Positions 15,847 to 25,410 of a stretch of 28,132 nucleotides of DNA are shown here, piece by piece. Below the pieces are notes generated by a model. That model did not search any database. It saw only the letters and a program-made list of their open reading frames with translations, and was not told the DNA's origin. Source of the DNA: Streptomyces sp. NBC_01283 (GTDB taxonomy: Bacteria; Actinomycetota; Actinomycetes; Streptomycetales; Streptomycetaceae); contig NZ_CP108434.1 of assembly GCF_041435335.1 (NCBI RefSeq), forward strand, positions 1 through 28,132, given 5' to 3'. Both the position numbers and the translations under genes were made by a program. Every line of letters begins with the position of its first letter. The first letter of the stretch is position 1.

Positions 15847-17154
15847 CGGTGACCCGATGGCAAGCCGAGCGCCGCCGAGAGAGGACCGCCCTGCGCTCTG
15901 ACGCGTGCGCATCCGGGGAGCTCTTCCTCTCCCCTCACGTAGCCACACTCCCTGTTGCACGGCTCTGATTGGCGAGTTGGAATCCTGCCGCCGTGCCCGG
16001 CAGACGGCCCCACGTCCCACACGCTCGCGCCTGGCCGACTCCCTAACGGCGGCGTTCCCTAACATCGCCTCACGACACAGCGCCCCGCCCACAAGTCCAC
16101 CTAGAGGGAGCGTCATTGCCAGAAGTCCTCTATCGCATGTCAGCATTCTGCTGGTTGGCGATTTCCTCGATCGATCCATGCTGCGGATCTTTCCGGCCGG
16201 GGCCAGCTTGCCGACCGCCAGTGGCAGAGTCTTTGCCAGCCGACGCGCCGCATCCTCTCTATGGAGTCCGTGCTCGTTGACGGTCTTCTGAAGTGCAGCA
16301 TTGGTTCAATCCTGCGCGAGCTGCGCGCCACTGACCCCATCATGGGCGCCGGCCCCGCCCAGGACAGCTGTGTCACGCCACTGGCAGGTACAGCCCCTAC
16401 TGCCTTGACGCCCCCGGAGGTGGAACTCCGGCCCCTGCCCGGCATGTTGCCCCACCCCGCGAATCCCTGCGGAGGCACTTGCTCCGAATCCGGGCGGCCC
16501 ACGCACCCGGACGGATCTGCAGTGCAGCTGGGAGCCGAACGCCTGGGTGGCCGTACACCCGCCCGACCGCCGGAGAGGGTTGTCCCGGCGCCACACTCGG
16601 TGCACGCTCCCGGAGCGTAGGTGACAACGTGCTTGCCGTGTTCGACAACGGCAGTCTTGAAACCGGCGCTACACCGTCAGCGCAGCGTCGAACGCGTGTG
16701 GTGCACACTCGCGACGGTCCCAGCACCTCGATGTACAGCCCCACGCTGTCGGTCGCGAGCCACGTTGCAGCTCGCTCTCTTCTTGCCCGGACAATCCCCC
16801 TTCGCGCATTCTGCCGCATTCGCTAGTGCCCGCACAGTCGGCAAGCCCCAGCACTGGCCGGTACCCGAACAACGGCCGTGGCCGACCAACAGGCTCACTC
16901 GTCACAGGACCTGGCTGAGCTTCAGGGGCCCTGTCTCTCCGCCGCACCAGGCGCCTTGATCTTCTGCGGCCGCCGCCCCGTTCGCCTCCATCGGCCACGG
17001 CGTGATGGCACGTCAGCTGTCGGGCGTCACGCTGGGCAATCTGGGCGAACCGCTCGCGCGCCGATCTTGCCTATCCTCGATTTGCAGATTAACTGCACAT
17101 GTGAGATGGGCCGATGTCCTTGGCCAGCGCTCCGCAAGAAAGGTTGCGTGCCAC
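15847..17154. other. 1.3-kb gene-free stretch
   Basis: Several frames of 80-140 codons are open on both strands, as expected from high GC, but none has a credible start, family or consistent third-position bias. A 6-bp hairpin (CCGGAG/CTCCGG) lies near 16420. Nothing else supportable is seen before the ImmA/IrrE gene. Confidence 0.5.
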
Positions 17155-17583
17155 GTGAGTGCGTTCGACCCCGAAGCTGAGATTGAGCAAATGGGGATCC
17201 CCATTTACTACCTCAATCTCCAGGACACGATCGCCGCCTGGGATGCCGAGCACCGCAAGGTCTATTGCACCCATGGGCTCAGTAGTGCGCAAAGACGCTC
17301 TGCACTCTGTCACGAGCTCGGCCACATTACACTCGGGCACCGGGAATGCATGTTTGGTGGGAGTACTCCAGTTGCTGCCATCATTCAGGAGCGGAATGCG
17401 GAACTATGGGCTGCCCGGAAGCTGATCAGCGTTGTTGAACTTGCCATCGCCAGAGACTCTGGACTTCCCAATGCAACCATCGCTCAGGCCTACGGCGTCA
17501 CTGAACGGATGTATCGCGCTCGCCTCTTAGCCGAGGAAGAAGACGAGCGACGTTGGCTCAGCCCTCTGAACGAATACCGCTGA
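17155..17583 (+). CDS. ImmA/IrrE family metallo-endopeptidase
   Basis: A 142-residue soluble protein with the zinc protease motif HELGH (His53, Glu54, His57), followed by an acidic residue in QERNAELWAARKL (Glu79 or Glu83) as a likely third ligand. The C-terminal part, IAQAYGVTERMYRARL, is the usual helical end of this group. Members (ImmA of ICEBs1, IrrE of Deinococcus) cleave a repressor and so induce a mobile element or stress response. GTG 17155 was chosen because the product then begins VSAFDPEAEIEQMGIPI, as relatives do, and AAGAAAGG lies about 11 bases upstream. Unusually, no XRE repressor is adjacent; the nearest candidates are the small HTH genes at 15634 and 10715-11080. Confidence 0.88.
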   Translation: MSAFDPEAEIEQMGIPIYYLNLQDTIAAWDAEHRKVYCTHGLSSAQRRSALCHELGHITLGHRECMFGGSTPVAAIIQERNAELWAARKLISVVELAIARDSGLPNATIAQAYGVTERMYRARLLAEEEDERRWLSPLNEYR

Positions 17584-17662
17584 GACGCCCTTGCGTGGCG
17601 TTGGCACCCGTCGATCATCAGTCCCTACCTGCATATTGCCCGCTCTCTCCGCCACACATCAG

Positions 17663-18064
17663 TCACTTATGTGGGTCATCGGCGTGCGCATGCTTGAGTG
17701 TACGGGCACATGGAGGGGAGTCACTGTGCCCACAAGCCCAGGCTAAGACGTGATAAACGCCGAGTGTGTACTCGCAGTGTGAGGGATCATTGAAATGTTT
17801 GTGCTGCCGCTCAAGGAGGGCGGCTTGCTCCTCAGCTAATAACTGAGCCGAACAAGGAGCACTTGAGCCCATGGTTGCGCTGGCGGTCGTCGGTGAAATA
17901 CGAGACAGTCCGAGTACCCATCGGTAGCATGCCAACGCCCCATAGAAATAGTAAGGGTGCCCAAGATGGGCATCCGGAGTTTTCATCCAACAGGCGCATG
18001 CATGCTCAATCTGCTTACGACGGCGTACTCCTATACGCGACGCAGTCGCATTACTGGTAGCCAT
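17663..18064 (-). CDS. Hypothetical protein, convergent with the ImmA/IrrE gene
   Basis: A 133-residue frame on the - strand ending 80 bp from the convergent ImmA/IrrE stop. It has natural-looking composition: RRRKQIEHACACWMKTPD, YYFYGALACYRWVLG, LLAEEQAALLERQHKHFND, CEYTLGVYHVLAWACGHSDSPP. The two repeated helix-then-W patterns (CYRWVLG and HVLAWACG) suggest two related helical halves. Third positions are only about half G/C, below the window average, a sign of transferred DNA. No clear ribosome binding site precedes the ATG, so the start is uncertain or leaderless. Streptomyces has similar small accessory proteins of unknown function, as far as I can judge. Confidence 0.5.
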   Translation of the reverse strand: MATSNATASRIGVRRRKQIEHACACWMKTPDAHLGHPYYFYGALACYRWVLGLSRISPTTASATMGSSAPCSAQLLAEEQAALLERQHKHFNDPSHCEYTLGVYHVLAWACGHSDSPPCARTLKHAHADDPHK

Positions 18065-18350
18065 GTATCACAGTAGGCACACTCTGCCGGCATCAGCACT
18101 CCGGATTGCCCTGTTCGAGTCTCCACGCCTCCCACACGCAGTCGCGAGCAGAGCCCCTACAGAGGCTTCGCATGACCGGGTGGACGTGCCGGCACTCGAT
18201 ATCCGAAGTCGCACCTCCGTTTGGCCGTCCCACATCACCGGGCTCGCATCACGGCAACGTCACCCGGCACGGCCAGAGAAGTGCCGTGAACCAGGGAAGC
18301 AACTGACGGCGTCGACCACCCACGAGCAAGGACGTACCATCCCGGTCCGC

Positions 18351-18956
18351 TCACGCAAAGGGCCCAGACCAGGCCATGGATTCCCGCCCTTCCGCAGGTC
18401 GCGGCCAACTGGGCGTCGTCTCGCAGGATTCGTAGTAGTCCAATTGATGGAGCTGGCTCTGGAGGTAGGTCTTCAGCCGGCTCCGGCAGTCACGTTCGAA
18501 GCCGCGTAGCGCGCTAGCCCTACGCTCCATCGCATATGCGCTGGCATGGGCGTCCTGACGAAGCCTGTCAGCGAAGCTCTCTGCCTCGGCAATGATGCGG
18601 TCGGCGTCAGCTCGCGCTTCGGCAATGGCCTGATCCGCCGTTTGCTGGGCTAGGTGCAGAACACTCACGCTGCAGCAGTCCTCTGCCGACAGTGCCTCTC
18701 CCTGAGCCGCAGCATCTTCATGAAAACTCCGGGGCGAGGTAGTCGGTGCGTTCGACTGAAGATCGTTAATCCCGTTGAGATCCCTCTGTCTCGTGACGAC
18801 AAGTTCGAACTCAAGCTCCTCGATTCTCCGCCGGAGCCTGCCCACTTCCATCTCGACGTCGTCGAGGAAGGCATCGACCTCTTTCTCGTCGTAACCTTGT
18901 CTGAACAGTACCGTCGTGAACTTTCGCTGCCGGATGTCGTTGGGGGTCAACAGCAT
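18351..18956 (-). CDS. DivIVA-domain protein
   Basis: A 201-residue coiled-coil protein. Residues 2-50 are the DivIVA N-terminal domain: LLTPNDIRQRKFTTVLFRQG, then GYDEKEVDAFLDDVEMEVGRL, the membrane-curvature-sensing hook and first coil. Residues about 98-165 form a second Ala/Arg/Glu-rich coiled coil. In actinobacteria such proteins mark hyphal tips or division sites and organise wall synthesis. The genuine DivIVA of Streptomyces is longer and lies by the division cluster, so this is a short accessory paralogue. The start at 18956 has GAGGG six bases upstream; the frame is open for 20 codons further but without a signal. It is transcribed leftward, divergent from a 1.5-kb gene-poor stretch. 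Confidence 0.9.
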   Translation of the reverse strand: MLLTPNDIRQRKFTTVLFRQGYDEKEVDAFLDDVEMEVGRLRRRIEELEFELVVTRQRDLNGINDLQSNAPTTSPRSFHEDAAAQGEALSAEDCCSVSVLHLAQQTADQAIAEARADADRIIAEAESFADRLRQDAHASAYAMERRASALRGFERDCRSRLKTYLQSQLHQLDYYESCETTPSWPRPAEGRESMAWSGPFA

Positions 18957-19411
18957 TCGTTTCCCTCTACTTTCCTCATACGCGCGGTTCCAAGCCATTA
19001 GCACCGCGCGGGGCAAGGCGACTCGGCTCTGTCCTGTTTATCCTCATGCGAACGAGACAGGGCCCGGGATGCAATCTAACGACCTACCCGCACCCACGGA
19101 CACGGCGAACCCACCAAAGTGGCACTCGGGACTGTCACGGAACGAGGCCCGAAACAGAAGCCGGTATCCTGCCGGGCTCACCTTAGCTGGACAGGTAGCC
19201 CCACCCCAACTTGCGCCCGCAGAAGTCGGGTTGGCCTACAGGCACGCCAGGAGCAGCGCGCTGACGGCAGTTCCAATGTAATCACATAGGTAGTGCCGCG
19301 AACGAGAAGGCGCCGTATTCGGGGTCAACAGGATAGACGCCACCGCTCTTCCGGCCTGGGAAGCCGTCGCAGTTTGCAGCATTGTCGGATATTCGGCATG
19401 AGGGGTTGTGC

Positions 19412-19714
19412 TCATATCTCGAGTGAGCAATCTGCCCACGCATGGGCGAACACGGGTTCCGTCTGGTCCTCCTGGCCGAAGGGAGCCGGCAGCGGAGTGG
19501 GATGGCTCAATTGCCGTCGAACGCGGTCACCCGTGACGGGGAGTGGTGCAATGGCGTCACCCCGCGCTCCGCCGGCTATTGGCTCCAGCGTCAACACTGC
19601 GCCTTCAGGAGCCCGATTCGAGGCCGTCCCGAGGAATCGGCAAGACGAGCAGGGCCCTCCTCTTACGTCGGCACAGCCATCTTCCATGCAGGATGCAGCG
19701 TTTACCCTGCTCAC
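19412..19714 (-). CDS. Doubtful small hypothetical protein
   Basis: A 100-residue frame from GTG 19714. Its composition is protein-like (PCSSCRFLGTASNRAPEGAV, FGQEDQTEPVFAHAWADCSL) and it has a CSSC pair that could bind metal, but third-position bias is modest and the ribosome binding site (GGGG) is poor. No family recognised. Confidence 0.25.
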   Translation of the reverse strand: MSRVNAASCMEDGCADVRGGPCSSCRFLGTASNRAPEGAVLTLEPIAGGARGDAIAPLPVTGDRVRRQLSHPTPLPAPFGQEDQTEPVFAHAWADCSLEI

Positions 19715-20184
19715 AGGCCCCGTCGTTCACCTGGTTCAACAAGAGCCTGTCGCGGCTCCTGATGCGTTCGCTCGCCGGGGTATTCCTGATCCCCTCTTTC
19801 GGGTGACTGCCACGCGGGCTACTGCAGTTGGCGGTCGTAACTGGTGCGCTACTCTCCCCCGCAGGCATTGACCGCTACGTTCACATGCCACTCCAGCCTT
19901 GCTAGAAGCCCTGCTGCGCAGCGCCTGGCATTCCACAGAGGGAGGGAGGATAGGGAGAACGCCTATGCGAAGGCCAGTGATAGAGATCGCTTCCCGGCGA
20001 AAGGGCCCCGTGTGCTCTGGTGCACCTACCGGAACACTGAAGGGTCCCGCCCGTATCGGGTTACCCGCTCGTAAGCGGGAGCGCGACTGCTCTGCGGCAA
20101 TCATATTCTCGCCCCACTGTTCGCGCTCACCCTAGGCTCGGCGCTGCACAGCACAGATCCCTGCCCACTGTTGAAGCATCGGGG

Positions 20185-20397
20185 TCAGTGCGGCACACCA
20201 TCAGTGAACAGCACCGTAATAGACATACCTTCTCGCGCTAGGTGCTCGTGTCGGCGCGTTAACGGTGCCCGGCTCTGCTGGTCCTGACACCCATGCATTT
20301 CGCCAGCCGCCATCGGCAAGCAACGCGTCCAGCGGCCGACGAACTCGCCTTTCACCTGCAGGGTTGCGGATCCACCTTCAATCTCCCTCTCACTCAT
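20185..20397 (-). CDS. Doubtful small hypothetical protein
   Basis: A 70-residue frame from ATG 20397 (MSEREIEGGSATLQVKGEFV) ending EGMSITVLFTDGVPH. It is divergent from the DUF2637-like gene and would share its 5' region. The ribosome binding site is weak and no family is recognised. Confidence 0.25.
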   Translation of the reverse strand: MSEREIEGGSATLQVKGEFVGRWTRCLPMAAGEMHGCQDQQSRAPLTRRHEHLAREGMSITVLFTDGVPH

Positions 20398-20437
20398 GCG
20401 CGTACACACTTCACCTACTCCCCATCGGGACTCATCG

Positions 20438-21049
20438 ATGCATGAAACCGGAGAACTCCTCGACAGCACCCCCGACTTGAGGAGGATTGATCACGAACTG
20501 GACATCGAAGCGAAATGGGATCTATTCCCACCGGCCATGTATAGCCGACAGCCAGACCCAATCCACGAACCACGTGCAGACTCCTTGGTAACCAGGCGTC
20601 CGCGCAAGCGACGGCATCGAGCCCGCAGAGCGAGCAGTAGATGGTCGAGTTTCGCCAGCCTCAGCGTCACGGCCCTCACCGTGATCATGGTCATGTCTGT
20701 CGTTTCTCTCGGAGGCCTGATTTCATATGAGACCCTCCACGTCCTCGGCACATCAGATCTTCCGCAAGGCGTAGCGCACTGGTGGCCACTGCTGATTTAC
20801 GGGCCTTGGATTGTTGCCTGCTTGACAATTCTACGATCGGCCTTGCACGGGCGGTCAACCAAAGGTTCTTCATGGACCATCATGATCTTCTTTTCCCTGA
20901 TCAATGCCACTCTCTGCGCGGTAAACGCGCTGGGTGATGCGGTCACGGCAACTGTGGCCGGCCTCCCACCCATCGCAGCCCTAGCCTGCCTGCACCAGCT
21001 TGTGGACCAGTTGACTCACAAGGTGACGCAGATTCCAAATTCCCAATAG
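20438..21049 (+). CDS. DUF2637-like integral membrane protein
   Basis: A 203-residue protein with a 70-residue hydrophilic, basic N-terminus (RRPRKRRHRARRASSR at 53-68) and about four hydrophobic segments: about 72-98, 114-135, 146-164 and 168-190. The order SLGGLISYETL, HWWPLLIYGPWIVACLTILRSAL, then AGLPPIAALACLHQLV fits the DUF2637 group of actinobacterial membrane proteins, which includes plasmid spread (Spd)-type proteins and chromosomal homologues. The function is not firmly known; plasmid members affect intramycelial spread. ATG 20438 was preferred over ATG 20396, though neither has a strong ribosome binding site. A long hairpin 100 bp downstream may end its transcript. Confidence 0.72.
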   Translation: MHETGELLDSTPDLRRIDHELDIEAKWDLFPPAMYSRQPDPIHEPRADSLVTRRPRKRRHRARRASSRWSSFASLSVTALTVIMVMSVVSLGGLISYETLHVLGTSDLPQGVAHWWPLLIYGPWIVACLTILRSALHGRSTKGSSWTIMIFFSLINATLCAVNALGDAVTATVAGLPPIAALACLHQLVDQLTHKVTQIPNSQ

Positions 21050-21877
21050 GACCGTTCGGACCTCAGGTCGCACGGAGCAGATCCAGCGCAAGGCGCCTCT
21101 CTCGTTCATCGCGTGGCAAAATGCGCTGGTCAACGCAGGTGACGACATGACAGAGCCCGTCCTCGTTGGGTGATTTCATATATCCCCCAACGAGGAAGGG
21201 CTCTGCCGTTGGGCATCTTCCAGGCTGAATATCCCGTATCAGCTCCCACTGCAACTCCTCCCGGCGTCGGCATTCCAGGGATGAACTGAGCTCCAGGTGG
21301 CCTAAGTTGACCGGCCTTCAGGACCTCACGCGCCTTGCCGACAGGGCGCGCTGACCGAGGCTCAGAAGCCCATGGGCCCTCCACCGCCACATCGGCGCGT
21401 GGCGGTGGAGAACCCTGATCGGCACCATCCCGCCGCGCGGTGCCGTCAGCTACCTGCTGGCCCGCCTCGCTCATCCAAGGGGCTGATCACAGGCAGAGAC
21501 CTTCACAAGCGGAATCTCCTCATTCCATTTTCGCCGTGCTTGTCAAGGTGGCGGGAACAGGGGAACACGGGAACATCCCAGGTCATAGCCCTGAACCCTG
21601 TTCCCGTAGCAGCAGAAATGACGCGCATTGATGCTTTGAATGAGGTGCTCCTCCCGCCTCCAGGGCGGCTCCTTCCCGTCTGGGTGCGGAGCTCCACCTG
21701 CCGAAAGCTCGAGCCACGGGTCCTGAGTCCGCCCCTCAGAACCTGCGGACGCATTTTCGCCCATGGCCACCACACTCAAGGACCGCTCCTGCTGTGACGA
21801 TGTCACGCCCAGAAGGCCCTCGACCGCGTGGGGCCCGCGCAGCGGGCACATCGCCGCCGCCCTCTAGGAGCATCGAC
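21050..21877. other. Gene-poor stretch containing a long hairpin
   Basis: No supported gene. The 20-bp-arm hairpin at 21151-21205 is the main feature. On the - strand a 38-residue frame from ATG 21179 to 21063 (HVVTCVDQRILPRDERERRL) is protein-like but begins inside the hairpin loop, with GGGGGA just upstream. It is too short to decide. Confidence 0.4.
21151..21205. terminator. Long hairpin, 20-bp arms with 19 matches
   Basis: Arms 21151-21170 and 21186-21205 pair at 19 of 20 positions (CAGAGCCC...CCTCGTTGGG against CCCAACGAGG...GGGCTCTG) around a 15-nt AT-rich loop. It lies 101 bp after the DUF2637-like gene, so a strong, possibly bidirectional, terminator is the simplest reading. A regulatory palindrome or a miniature element remnant is possible; no target duplication is evident. 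Confidence 0.6.
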
Positions 21878-22162
21878 ATGCTGACCTGTGTATTTCGAAT
21901 CCTCGAGCCGTTGTTGGGGCTGCTGTGGCCCGCGGCGGGCCGCCACCGGTCAGCCGAAATGCAGCCCATGCCGACATCGGCTCCTCGTCTGCCGCGTGTA
22001 CCTGCACTGAGCGGTGAGGACCTTGGGCTTGTGCGCCCGTACCTCGTCGCGCACGAGCGACGGCAGGGAGCGCTCCTAGACGTCCGGCAGCCTAGCCACA
22101 GCGCACCCGCCGCTCGGCGGCGTGTAATGCGAACGGATCCGCCGAATCCAGCCGATGGCTGA
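21878..22162 (+). CDS. Small hypothetical protein with N-terminal hydrophobic segment
   Basis: A 94-residue protein starting at ATG with AGGAG seven bases upstream, a strong start. Residues 1-20 are hydrophobic (MLTCVFRILEPLLGLLWPA), then GRHR, a Pro-rich stretch, and LVRPYLVAHERRQGALLDVR at 51-70. The pattern of a hydrophobic start, GRHR and VRPYL followed by charged residues resembles small Streptomyces proteins of unknown function. It converges with the DUF927-like gene, with a hairpin between them. Confidence 0.65.
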   Translation: MLTCVFRILEPLLGLLWPAAGRHRSAEMQPMPTSAPRLPRVPALSGEDLGLVRPYLVAHERRQGALLDVRQPSHSAPAARRRVMRTDPPNPADG

Positions 22163-22272
22163 AGCGGCACGCGCGGAGAGCGGCGCCCTGCACCCCCGAG
22201 CGAAGATCGACGCTCCCCCGATCAGTACACTCGGGCCCGAATTGCGGCGCAAGACGATGCATCAGTCTGGTC

Positions 22273-22308
22273 CCGAGCTGGGCCAGCCTCAAGGGCGGCC
22301 CAGCTCGG
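22273..22308. terminator. Perfect 12-bp hairpin between convergent genes
   Basis: Arms CCGAGCTGGGCC (22273-22284) and GGCCCAGCTCGG (22297-22308) with a 12-nt loop. It begins 15 bp after the stop of the - strand ATPase gene and 110 bp after the + strand gene. Position and symmetry fit a bidirectional terminator without a U-run. Confidence 0.75.
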
Positions 22309-22323
22309 AGGATGAGCTGCTCG

Positions 22324-24404
22324 CTACAGATCCCACACAAGGTCGGCTCTGACCAGAAGGAGCCGGAGATTGTCTGCGCCGACGCGTACGCGGTGGGAAG
22401 TCACTCGCTCCTTCTGGGCAGTGTTGCGGAGGGTGGCACCGGCCTGCAGCAAGGTGTCAGGGAGCGAGCGGTCCACGTAACTGTTCACACGGGGGTCGCC
22501 ACTGGCCTTGAGCAGCATATTGAGGTTGCTGTTGGTGATTCCAATGGCGGGGCCGCGGTCCGGGAACCAATAGACGGCTGGTCCTTGGCCTCCCCATGCG
22601 CCGCCTCGTTGCCTGCGCACGCCCTGATCCTGCTCGCTCTGTCCCGGAACCACAGGGCCGATGTTGCCCTTACTGTCGCGGATGTGGGCATCTCGGCGGG
22701 ACAACGCCTTGCGGAGGACGTCCCCGACAGCGGTGGCCACTCCGTCTTGCGCGATGTGCTGTTCGTCCATTCTCAGGGCCTGCTTGGCCAGGGAGCCGGC
22801 AAGTGGAGGAGCTACGACGCTGATCAGGTCGGCCATGTCCACATCGGTCACGGCAGCCACGAGTCCCAGTCCGGAGAGCATGGCGGCGGCTGCCGTGACG
22901 ACGCCGTCCATGGTGCCGCTGCGCTGGGGAAGTTGGCCCTCCACATGGGGGATGAGCTGTTCGAGGGCCCGTGCTTCGAGGTCTGCGAGGTAGGTGTCTA
23001 CGCTGCGGTGAGCGTGCAGATGCGCGATGATCCGGTCGCCGATCGTGCGCAGGGGAAGGGACAGACTCTCGCCGCCGCCAGCTTTGTACCAGCGCCAGTC
23101 GACGTCACCGCTGTCGCGCCCAAGGTAGGCGACAACTGCACGGCGGTAGAGGGATTCCTGCATGGACGGCGGAAGCATCTGGGCGGCGATGGTGGGGATG
23201 GACCGGATGCGGTTGCCGGGCTTGGCCGTAAGGTCACGGTTTCGGCGGCCCTTGATCTCTGTCGCGTTACCGGCGGCACGGATGATCAGTTCGAGCTTCT
23301 TCTCCATCTCGCGGACTTCCATCGTGGACGACGTCCGGGTGAGGGGGATGTCGTCCAGCAGCGTGGGCATGTCGCCTTCGAAGTCGATGGCGCACTCGAT
23401 GTCGGTGACAGTGCTGTTCATCCCCTTGGTCGGCACCGGCGGCCAGGCGCTGGGGCGTGGAGTCAGCAGCAGGCTGCGGCCGGTGTTGGCCGCCGAGGTC
23501 TTCCCGGAGTTGGGGGCGGCGTCGAAGATGAAGGTCGCGGCCACGGGGCGCAGGGAATGGGCGAGCGAGCGGGCGCCGACCGCGAGACCCATCAAGGGGG
23601 CCCAGCCGTGGCTGGCGATGTCGCGGATGGCCCGGCAGCAGTCCTCAAAGGTTGCGGTGCCTTCGAGAGGCGCGGCGGCGCGGCGCAGGGGGTCCGGTGC
23701 GCCGATGATGCGGACGGGGCGGTCGGCGGGGTAGGTGCGTCCGTCCGCGTGCACGTAGGTGAGGCCGGTTCCGGGGAGCTGGTGCCATCCAGTATGGGTG
23801 ACGACGAAGGTGCGGGGCAGCCGTTTGCCTTGGTCCGTGATGACATTGATGAGGACCTCGCGGATGGCCCGGGAGGCGGCTCCGGCGTCGTCGCTGAAGT
23901 CGTTCCACCCATCAGCGGTTCGCAGATCCGCGAGGCTTTTGGTGAGGGTGTCGGCTCCGATGGTGATGGTGTAGTAGCGGCCGGAGGACTTGCCGTCGTC
24001 GCCGAGGACGACGAGCCGCTCGGAAACATATGGCGCCCAGTCCAGGATGAGTTCCCATTCCTCGGTCTTGCCCCGGCGAAGCTTGCGGAGTGCGCCGCCG
24101 CCGCATTCATCGGCCTCATAGCACCAGCCCGGGGACCCGATCACGGGCCAGCCGGGCAGCTCGTCGCCTTCCTCGCGGTCGGCCTGGTGGTCTGGGTGGG
24201 CGTGATTTTCGTACGGAGACGCCTTGGTCGCCGGGCGCAGCGACGAGCGGTTGGGACCTCGGAGAGCAGCAGCGGCCGGGGCACTCGTTGGTCCGTCGAC
24301 TACGTCGGACCGGCGTTGCCGGGGGCTTCGGTGGTCACGGGCACCGGCGCCGTGGAGCGTTCCGTCGGAGAATGAGGCCGTCACATCGTGCAGTTGTGGC
24401 TGTG

Positions 24405-24408
<4 letters not shown>
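22324..24408 (-). CDS. DUF927-like P-loop ATPase, replication-type
   Basis: A 694-residue protein. Residues 1-80 are low complexity. About 110-290 contain TEEWELILDWAPYVSERL, RTFVVTHTGWHQLPGTGLTYV and ASHGWAPLMGLAVGARSLA, a layout like DUF927 helicase-type proteins. The Walker A motif is A297-APNSGKT (297-304), the probable Walker B is MPTLLDD (347-353), and RDLTAKPGNRIRSIPTIAAQ with GDVDWRWY follows, as expected of the C-terminal ATPase core. Relatives occur in phages, plasmids and integrative elements, where they probably act in DNA replication. ATG 24408 has AGAGGA six bases upstream, and its ATGA overlaps the stop of the preceding gene, so the two are co-translated. The exact family and activity need a profile search. 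Confidence 0.8.
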
Positions 24409-24914
<506 letters not shown>

Positions 24915-25077
24915 AGGTACCCTCTACTTTCAAGAGGTAATGGTCCGGCCGACCGAGCCGTCCGGTGATCTGCTGTGCACGCACATCCGCACAGCCCGTC
25001 TCGGCTCGGTCAGCCAACTGTCGGCGGGGCCCGGTAGCTTCTTGGCGGGAGTACCCGGGCCTCCGCCGTGTTCTTCG

Positions 25078-25410
25078 TTATGCCAGCATCTGCTGATCAA
25101 CTTCCTCCAATTGAGCCTTCATGATCTCCAAGACAAGGTCTTGGAGATCCTGCGCTCCCCTCAACACGGCCTGTGGATCTTCGGCAATGGCTCGGGCTGA
25201 TCGTTCCGTGAGCAGACCCACGGACATGGCTGCGGCCATACGCTGCCCGTTCTCCTGCGAGATACCCCTACGGGCTTCGTGCCCCGGAACACAGGCAGTA
25301 GCCGCCACTGATGCAACAGTTGGCCTCGTGACCACCCCTGACAGTTCGGCGATTTCCGCCGCGGTGATGCCGGGGCGCCGATCGGGTCCACGATGAACAA
25401 GGTGTCCCAC
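25078..25410 (-). CDS. Small helical protein with a possible HTH
   Basis: A 110-residue protein from GTG 25410, which has GAGGGAGG ending five bases upstream, one of the best ribosome binding sites in the window. Residues 13-30 (PGITAAEIAELSGVVTRP) look like the start of an HTH. Residues 55-110 are helical and acidic, ending in DLQDLVLEIMKAQLEEVDQQ, a possible coiled coil for dimer formation. It lies 163 bp upstream of the proline-tract gene on the same strand, so it may be a regulator or accessory protein of that unit. No family assigned. Confidence 0.6.
   Translation of the reverse strand: MGHLVHRGPDRRPGITAAEIAELSGVVTRPTVASVAATACVPGHEARRGISQENGQRMAAAMSVGLLTERSARAIAEDPQAVLRGAQDLQDLVLEIMKAQLEEVDQQMLA

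Larger units (their letters stand above)
18957..20437. other. 1.5-kb stretch between divergent genes, only doubtful small frames
   Basis: Holds two doubtful - strand frames (listed separately), a small hairpin CCCGCT/AGCGGG with a CGTA loop at 20064-20079, and an imperfect palindrome near 19025-19060 (GCTCTGTC/GACAGGGC). The 16-mer CTGGACAGGTAGCCCC at 19187-19202 also occurs at 10599-10614. Nothing more can be supported. Confidence 0.45.

Noticed and set aside
22312..24375. 687-codon open frame on the + strand
   Set aside because: It is antisense to the ATPase gene. The - strand frame has Walker motifs, a ribosome binding site and coupling to its upstream gene; the + strand product is Gly/Val/Asp-rich with no domain.
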